This document shows, piece by piece, positions 58,709-64,000 of a stretch of DNA of 64,000 nucleotides (position 1 is its first letter; each line of letters opens with the position of its first letter). A model generated the notes under the pieces. The model saw nothing but the letters and a program-made list of their open reading frames with translations. It was not told the origin of the DNA and did no database searches. A program made the translations under genes and the position numbers. Source of the DNA: Anabaena minutissima FACHB-250 (GTDB lineage Bacteria; Cyanobacteriota; Cyanobacteriia; Cyanobacteriales; Nostocaceae); assembly GCF_014697125.1 (NCBI RefSeq), contig NZ_JACJRG010000016.1:79386-143385 (forward strand), written 5' to 3'.

Positions 58709-60271
58709 CTATGAAATATCGCTGGTTTCCGGGGAGTTAGTTAGTTGCAGTGGTAGACTCAGTACATAACGATGCCCTGATTGTGGCGAACCTTGAATAG
58801 CAATTTGTCCACCATGTAATTCTGCCAATTGACAGCTGAGTAACAGTCCTAAGCTTTCTCGTGACAAATTACTTTGTCCTGGAGTTAAAACTTCTTCAGG
58901 GTCTACATCCGCAATATTTGTGCGATCGCCATCTAGATTTTGCAACTTTTCTAGTGTGATGGGCAAGCTCCCAGTTTCCTCATGACTATCGAGATGGATA
59001 CTGTAAGGCGCAGCTTCACCAGCCAACTCCATCAAAGTCAATGAATTGAGACGGAAGTAAGGGTCAACCTCAGTCATACCATCTCCTAACCAGGGATGGG
59101 AAGCCCACACAGTAATATTGAGCGTATTTTCTTTGTAAGAAACGTGAATACGAATAATACTACCAGTGGCAGAAAGTTGAATTACGCTAAAAATCAGATG
59201 ATATAGTATTTGCCGGACTTTATCTTTGTCCAACGGCCAAATTCTTCCACGTCCTGGTTCGATTGACAGGCGAATATCTTGCTCACGGCGATTAGCTGCT
59301 TCTTCCAAAGTATTAATCGCCTGCTGACACAGCATTTCCACATCTACAGGAACTAGATTAATGCTAGTAGCATTTTTATCCATTGCTCCTAGTTCGGTAA
59401 TTTCATTAACCAGAGAAAGTAAGTACCGACCACTATGTTGGATGATATCTAAATATTCTCTTTGTTTAGTGGTTAAAGGCCCGTAAATCTCTCTTCCTAA
59501 AACACTGGTCATCCCTAGTACGGATGTTAGGGGTGTGCGTAGTTCCTGAGTCAGTTGTGCTAGAAGTTCTAGTTTGATTTGCTTAGTTTCGTGAGCTTCT
59601 TTGTCTAAACTAGATGAAGTGACTTTTGTGACTGTGTTCAGTTCTTCATTAAGTAACAAAGGAGTGGAGTTCTTTAAACTCAACTTATCGGCTTGTCCTA
59701 GCATCAGCAGTCGATTACGCTCAAATTCGCTCATGCTCCAACGAGCTATAATCTGTAAAAATTCAATGTCTCTATTCGTAAAATTACGTGGTACTAGATC
59801 CATCACTGCCAACGCACCCAGGCAGTTACCTGTAGCATCAATTAGCGGCGCACCTAAGTAAGCACGGATGCCATAATCTTGTACTAATTTGCTCGCCACT
59901 AGTGAGGCATCTGTCAGCTTTTGTGTATCGTTAATTACAAGAGTCTGAGAACTTTCTATAACCTGAGTACAAAAAGACTCGCCCCGCAACAACTGGCGAC
60001 TTTGTGCCAAATTGTTCATTAAGCCCAGCCTAGATAAGCCCACAGCCGATTTGAACCAATGGCGTTCTTGATCTATGAATCCTAAAACAGAAATTGGTGC
60101 TTCCAAAAAGTGAGCAGCTGTTTGAGTAGCCTCTTCAAAAACTGGTATTGTTTCTGGGTGTCGCAAACCTAATTCTGACAATGCTGTGAGACGTTGTTGT
60201 TCTCTTGTTTCTTGAGAAGTCCAACCATCTTTAAGGACAAATAAGTTGTTATTCGGCTCTACCATTGCCAC
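58709..60271 (-). CDS. GAF-domain sensor kinase, degenerate histidine kinase
   Basis: 520 residues. A GAF domain lies at about 35-190 (HFLEAPISVLGFIDQERHWF, YLGAPLIDATGNCLGALAVM), then a linker and a HisKA/HATPase module from about 230. The H-box reads LLAQLTQELRTPLTSVLG, so the phospho-accepting His is replaced by Gln at residue 242. The N-box (VRQILYHLIFSVIQLS) lacks its Asn and no DxGxG motif is seen, while the last HATPase segment (GLLLSCQLAELHGGQIAIQG) remains. It cannot autophosphorylate in the usual way and may act as a pseudokinase partner. The nearest response regulator is at 55020. Confidence 0.88.
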   Translation of the reverse strand: MAMVEPNNNLFVLKDGWTSQETREQQRLTALSELGLRHPETIPVFEEATQTAAHFLEAPISVLGFIDQERHWFKSAVGLSRLGLMNNLAQSRQLLRGESFCTQVIESSQTLVINDTQKLTDASLVASKLVQDYGIRAYLGAPLIDATGNCLGALAVMDLVPRNFTNRDIEFLQIIARWSMSEFERNRLLMLGQADKLSLKNSTPLLLNEELNTVTKVTSSSLDKEAHETKQIKLELLAQLTQELRTPLTSVLGMTSVLGREIYGPLTTKQREYLDIIQHSGRYLLSLVNEITELGAMDKNATSINLVPVDVEMLCQQAINTLEEAANRREQDIRLSIEPGRGRIWPLDKDKVRQILYHLIFSVIQLSATGSIIRIHVSYKENTLNITVWASHPWLGDGMTEVDPYFRLNSLTLMELAGEAAPYSIHLDSHEETGSLPITLEKLQNLDGDRTNIADVDPEEVLTPGQSNLSRESLGLLLSCQLAELHGGQIAIQGSPQSGHRYVLSLPLQLTNSPETSDIS

Positions 60272-61077
60272 TGCTACCTTAATAATTGCTCGATACTGTA
60301 ATTTATATAACCACTTTTGCTGGGTTATGATTTACTATTCTTAAGCATTCCCCAATTTAGCTGCTGACAAACAAGTTGGGGACAAAAATTTTGTACCTCT
60401 GTTGTAAATACGGTAATTAATGGTGTATTACTTCTCTCGTGAGGTTGCAATGAGCAGATAGCGTTAATTTATGGTGCAATCAGGGTATTCTAACCTTAGC
60501 AATACAGTGGTCTGAAGAATGAACAATAGAACAAGTCTTTTGATAATCAATATACAGATGAGACAAAACTCAGTTCCGTTAGGTTTTTTAACACTGTAAA
60601 GTATACAAAATCAAGACTAAATTACGCATCATGACTCATAAATATAACTCTGTAAACCGCAAATATTCTGATTTTTATTTTCTGGAACAATTTTTTGTTA
60701 ATATTAATTACTTGGATATAAATACCTGATCAAGGTAAAATTATCTGCTATTATATTTGCCCGTAAAATAAAATGTTTTTTCAGGAAATTTGATTCGTTG
60801 AATTGCAGATTTATCGTAACGGTAGCAATTATAAATAATAATTGATATCCCAGATTAAGCTTCTATTTGAGCATAAGTTAATCTCGATATTTTTAGACTG
60901 ATTGTGGTGGAAATTCACAAATATATCATTTTGTGATCACAGATAATTTTTACTGAATTTAGGTTAAAGTCATAAAGAAAATCATGAATTTAACAATAAA
61001 GGTAGAAATTCGAGGACAACGCTGGCGCGAACTGCCTCCTGCCTTTTGCTTTCTTCAATTGAGAGGTTAACTAATCA
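60272..61077. other. Long AT-rich intergenic region
   Basis: About 800 bases between divergent genes. No open frame with a credible start was found. A GC-richer block near 61010-61050 (gaggacaacgctggcgcgaa) stands out in AT-rich DNA just before the aminotransferase gene and might belong to an untranslated leader or small RNA; there is no proof. Confidence 0.45.
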
Positions 61078-62250
61078 ATGAGTAGTAGAATAATTCCTTT
61101 TGTAGACCTCAAGTTACAGCATGAGTTAATTCAAAATAAAATCCAGCAGGCAATTGAGACTGTATTGGAGCGAGGAGATTTTATTTTAGGAAAATCACTG
61201 GCAGAATTTGAAATAGCATTTGCTCAAGCTTCAGGAGCAGAATATGGAGTAGGTGTAGCATCGGGAACGGATGCGATCGCGTTAGGTTTGCAAGCGTGTA
61301 ACATTGGGGCTGGGGATGAGGTAATTTTACCAGTCAATACTTTTGTAGCCACCATGATTGGAGTTTTACAGGCGGGAGCAACACCCATTCTTGTAGATTG
61401 CTCTAGCCAAACAGCTTTAATTGATTTAGAAGCAGCAGCCAAAGCCATTACACCCCGGACTAAAGCTATTATTCCAGTGCATTTGTATGGTCAAATGGTA
61501 TCACCTAGGCAGCTATTAGATTTTGCTGATACCTACAAAGTGTTAATCTTTGAAGATGCCGCCCAAGCACATCTGGCACACAGAGAAGGATATCAAGCTG
61601 GTAGCGTAGGTACAGCCGCAGCCTTTAGTTTTTATCCCAGTAAGAATTTAGGGGCTTTGGGAGATGGGGGAATGATACTCACCCGCAACGCAGAAATAGC
61701 CCAAAAAGCTGGCCGGTTAAGAAATTACGGCTCATCCCAAAAGTATGTTCACATGGAAATGGGTACAAACAGCCGTTTGGATACATTGCAAGCAGCTATT
61801 TTATTAGAAAAATTACCATATTTATCTCAGTGGAATAGCGATCGCCTCAGCATTGCCCAACAATATGATCTAGAACTAGCACCCTTAGCCTCTGTTGGTA
61901 TTACCCCTATCCAAAATCAAAGTGGTGAAGGTCATGTTTATCACCTTTATGTGATTAAAGTTGATAATAATTGCCCCATAGACCGGCAGCAACTCCAAAC
62001 AGAACTAACAAAAGCAGGTATTCAAACTGGTATTCACTATCCAATTCCTTGTCATCTCCAACCAGCTTTTACCAACCTCGGCTATCAAAGCGGAGACTTT
62101 CCCCAAGCGGAAACACTAGCCCAGCAAATACTATCCTTACCGATGTACCCTGGTTTGAGCCATAGCCAAGCCAGAGAGGTTGTAGTTGCTATTACCAGTG
62201 TAATTAGTGAAGTAGCAGCCAAGCCCACACCTACTACTGAAGTAGTGTAA
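61078..62250 (+). CDS. DegT/DnrJ/EryC1-family sugar aminotransferase
   Basis: 390 residues. It is PLP-dependent, normally transferring an amino group to a keto-sugar for surface polysaccharide. GVASGTDAIALGLQACNIGA, LPVNTFVATMIGVLQAGATP, FEDAAQAHLA and the PLP Lys in SFYPSKNLGALGDGG are all present, with MGTNSRLDTLQAAILLEKLP. It looks complete. It sits about 110 bases before the cyanoexosortase genes, and both may serve the cell envelope. Confidence 0.93.
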   Translation: MSSRIIPFVDLKLQHELIQNKIQQAIETVLERGDFILGKSLAEFEIAFAQASGAEYGVGVASGTDAIALGLQACNIGAGDEVILPVNTFVATMIGVLQAGATPILVDCSSQTALIDLEAAAKAITPRTKAIIPVHLYGQMVSPRQLLDFADTYKVLIFEDAAQAHLAHREGYQAGSVGTAAAFSFYPSKNLGALGDGGMILTRNAEIAQKAGRLRNYGSSQKYVHMEMGTNSRLDTLQAAILLEKLPYLSQWNSDRLSIAQQYDLELAPLASVGITPIQNQSGEGHVYHLYVIKVDNNCPIDRQQLQTELTKAGIQTGIHYPIPCHLQPAFTNLGYQSGDFPQAETLAQQILSLPMYPGLSHSQAREVVVAITSVISEVAAKPTPTTEVV

Positions 62251-62360
62251 TATATTAAAAGTTACAATATTTTTCTTTTTGTCTCAGTGCCTCTGTGGTT
62301 AAAGACTGCCTCTATTAACACAGAAACACTGAGATAGTATTAACTGAATTGCTGAAAATT

Positions 62361-63254
62361 ATGGCACTTCAACAACAAATAAAAAACAGAAACACAACCC
62401 AACTACTAAGTATAGGAATTTTCAGCCTGATAGTGCTGCTCTATGCGCCCGTCTTACTCCACTGGGTAGACGGTTGGCTAAACAAAACTATTAGCATCGA
62501 ACACGAATATTTCAGTCATGGTCTGATAGGTCTACCATTTGCAGGTTATCTGAGTTGGAAACACCGAAAACAGTGGCAACGCCTGCCCAATAAAACCCAT
62601 CCTTTGGGTGTAGCTTTATTAGTTATTGCGGCAGTGTTTTATTTAAGCGGTGTGACAGAGTGGGTAAATCTTTCCTTACCCATAATACTGGCAGCATTAT
62701 GCCTGTGGTTTAAGGGTTTTCCAGGCTTAAGACTACAGGGATTTTCCTTAATACTGATATTCCTCGCAACTCCCACCGCAGTACCTTACCTGATTGCCCC
62801 TTATACATTTCCCCTGCAAAGTTTCATTGCCGCGACAGCAGGTTTCATCCTCAATCAGTTTGGTATGGAAGTAGTTGTTGATGGTATCAACATATATGTT
62901 GGAGGCAAAATCGTCGAAGTTGCCCCCTATTGTGCCGGCTTAAAAATGCTGTTTACAACTATTTACGTCAGTTTGATGTTGTTGTATTGGACAGGAGCTT
63001 TATCTTCTCGTCGGGTAACAGTTTGGTTTTTATCAATTGCCGTTATCATCAGTGTTATTGCTAATATCATTCGTAACACCTTACTGAGCTTCTTTCATGG
63101 TGCTGGTCAGGAAGCTGCTTTTACATGGTTACATGATAGTTGGGGCGGCGACCTATATTCTGCCCTGATGTTACTTTCCTTAGTACCTCTATTGAATTGG
63201 CTAGATCAATATCTGTCAGCACCACCGGAAATCGAACTAGAAGCAGAAGGATAA
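62361..63254 (+). CDS. Cyanoexosortase B
   Basis: 297 residues from ATG 62361 (MALQQQIKNRNTTQ); ATG-less codons upstream are excluded. There are eight or so membrane helices. Catalytic residues of exosortases are present: Cys in EVAPYCAGLKML, Arg in NIIRNTLLSF and His in FTWLHDSWGGDLYS. Exosortases are transpeptidases that sort PEP-CTERM proteins to the envelope. The partner protein gene follows at 63430. No PEP-CTERM protein was seen in this window. Confidence 0.9.
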   Translation: MALQQQIKNRNTTQLLSIGIFSLIVLLYAPVLLHWVDGWLNKTISIEHEYFSHGLIGLPFAGYLSWKHRKQWQRLPNKTHPLGVALLVIAAVFYLSGVTEWVNLSLPIILAALCLWFKGFPGLRLQGFSLILIFLATPTAVPYLIAPYTFPLQSFIAATAGFILNQFGMEVVVDGINIYVGGKIVEVAPYCAGLKMLFTTIYVSLMLLYWTGALSSRRVTVWFLSIAVIISVIANIIRNTLLSFFHGAGQEAAFTWLHDSWGGDLYSALMLLSLVPLLNWLDQYLSAPPEIELEAEG

Positions 63255-63255
63255 A

Positions 63256-63345
63256 TGAGTAATGAGTAACGAGTAATGAGTAATGAGGGGAATTGGGAAT
63301 TGGGAATTAATTATTTTTTTTATCCAGTCCCCAGTCCCCAGTACC
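63256..63345. repeat. Heptamer-type repeat text between cyanoexosortase genes
   Basis: gagtaatgagtaacgagtaa, then ggaattgggaattgggaatt and ccagtccccagtccccagt: three STRR-type tracts in the 175-base gap. Confidence 0.7.
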
Positions 63346-63429
63346 TCTTGACACTAACCATTAATTTTACTGAACCTACAGGGTCATTTTTTCAGGTAGA
63401 ATTTTGCGTAAATATAGCAATTTTTACCG

Positions 63430-63936
63430 ATGATTTCCTTATCTAAATTTTTTAAATACAAGTATTTAACTTATCTAACAGTGCTGTTACTGTTGCTACT
63501 GCTATTAGTAACAGGGGCAGTTCCAGGATACTTAACAGGAAAATGGCAATGGAAACAACCACCACCTGTTACCAATCTCAAGTTATTAAAAGATATACGT
63601 AGCAATGGTTTAACTTTGTCTGGTTGGAAAACTCTTGAACAAGTAGAACAACAAATCGGCACAAATAAATGGTCATTGCAACTGATTCAGCAAGAAAGCT
63701 CGCAAAAAAAAGCTATCTTGCTGTTATTGCCGCAAAATGGCCCAATGGATCAACCGGAAATCGAATGGACAGATATTAGCGGTTGGGGAAAGTCCCGTTG
63801 GGGAAAATGGGACATAGCTCAAGAACGTTCAGCTCAGTTGATTGTCAAACAATCACCCAATACGGAAAATACCCAAACTCAGGTAGACTCATTTCTTGCA
63901 CCAACCGTATTCATACGTACAAGCCAAATAAACTAG
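63430..63936 (+). CDS. Cyanoexosortase B system-associated protein
   Basis: 168 residues. One N-terminal membrane helix (YLTVLLLLLLLLVTGAVPGY) is followed by an outside domain with many Trp residues (KWQWKQPPP, LSGWKTLEQVEQQIGTNKWS, ISGWGKSRWGKWDIAQERSA). The position directly after cyanoexosortase B and this make-up match the family defined by that linkage. It probably helps the exosortase at the membrane surface. The stop at 63936 is inside the window, so the gene is complete. Confidence 0.85.
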   Translation: MISLSKFFKYKYLTYLTVLLLLLLLLVTGAVPGYLTGKWQWKQPPPVTNLKLLKDIRSNGLTLSGWKTLEQVEQQIGTNKWSLQLIQQESSQKKAILLLLPQNGPMDQPEIEWTDISGWGKSRWGKWDIAQERSAQLIVKQSPNTENTQTQVDSFLAPTVFIRTSQIN

Positions 63937-64000
63937 TGTTCAAGTGTAACAACACGTGGCTAGAATTTACTAACTAGATTTTGTTATAAAAAGAACTAAG

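Noticed and set aside
1..64000. tRNA, rRNA or riboswitch genes
   Set aside because: No cloverleaf-like sequences with conserved T-loop, no rRNA blocks and no known riboswitch core were recognised by eye; a covariance-model search would be decisive.

Overview
This window looks like chromosomal DNA of a filamentous, heterocyst-forming cyanobacterium of the Nostoc/Anabaena group. The reasons are many GCGATCGC (HIP1) octamers, heptanucleotide short tandem repeats between genes, an uptake hydrogenase locus (hupS and the 5' part of hupL) broken by a programmed-excision element, and cyanobacterial gene types (IctB, COP23, TLP40-like cyclophilin, cyanoexosortase B, NdhD, Gap2). No rRNA, tRNA or CRISPR array was seen.

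Layout. 1-3113: one end of the hupL element, carrying two ATPase genes and ending at a 16-bp site inside hupL. 3087-4626: the hupL N-terminal part and hupS on the minus strand, with an NtcA-like site in the long leader upstream. 5454-6281: two small membrane-protein genes and a short protein resembling the front half of a NifU-like protein. 6346-14372: ordinary chromosomal genes (secreted protein, RCK channel-like protein, ferredoxin/metallo-beta-lactamase fusion, FAD reductase, pyrH-frr, thioredoxin-like protein, alpha/beta hydrolase).

14443-21660 is a bacteriocin/RiPP-type locus. A HlyD-like adaptor and a peptidase-containing ABC exporter are followed by four precursor genes. All four share a leader ending in Gly-Gly but have unrelated cores. 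One precursor (54 codons, 15832-15996) has an arginine- and cysteine-rich core. Each precursor has the same upstream hairpin plus a GTAAGTGAGG ribosome-binding element.

22933-25636: a membrane protein and ndhD. 25900-31272: a five-gene set matching the uncharacterised STM4015-STM4014-STM4013-STM4012-STM4011 families (leucine-rich protein, ATP-grasp, alkaline-phosphatase-superfamily hydrolase, two radical SAM proteins). With the Gly-Gly peptide locus, this is the best candidate for an undescribed system. 31423-35085: MazEF, a miniature transposon-like repeat, a Ser/Thr kinase with a PsbP-like tail, and a RelBE-type pair whose toxin carries a premature amber stop. 35118-38194: COP23 protein and two secreted trypsin-like proteases, one fused to WD40 repeats, in a tight minus-strand operon. 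38615-58406: mostly housekeeping genes (acyltransferase, proS, ArsR regulator, efp-accB, cyclophilin, thiL, gap2, nadD, murC-murB, ybaB, protein-tyrosine phosphatase, response regulator, smpB, ictB). 58709-63936: a degenerate histidine kinase, a DegT/DnrJ aminotransferase, and cyanoexosortase B with its partner protein.

Many start codons were moved inward from the longest open frame, using ribosome-binding sites, overlaps or family length; each case is stated. Family assignments come from motif recognition and memory, not from database searches.
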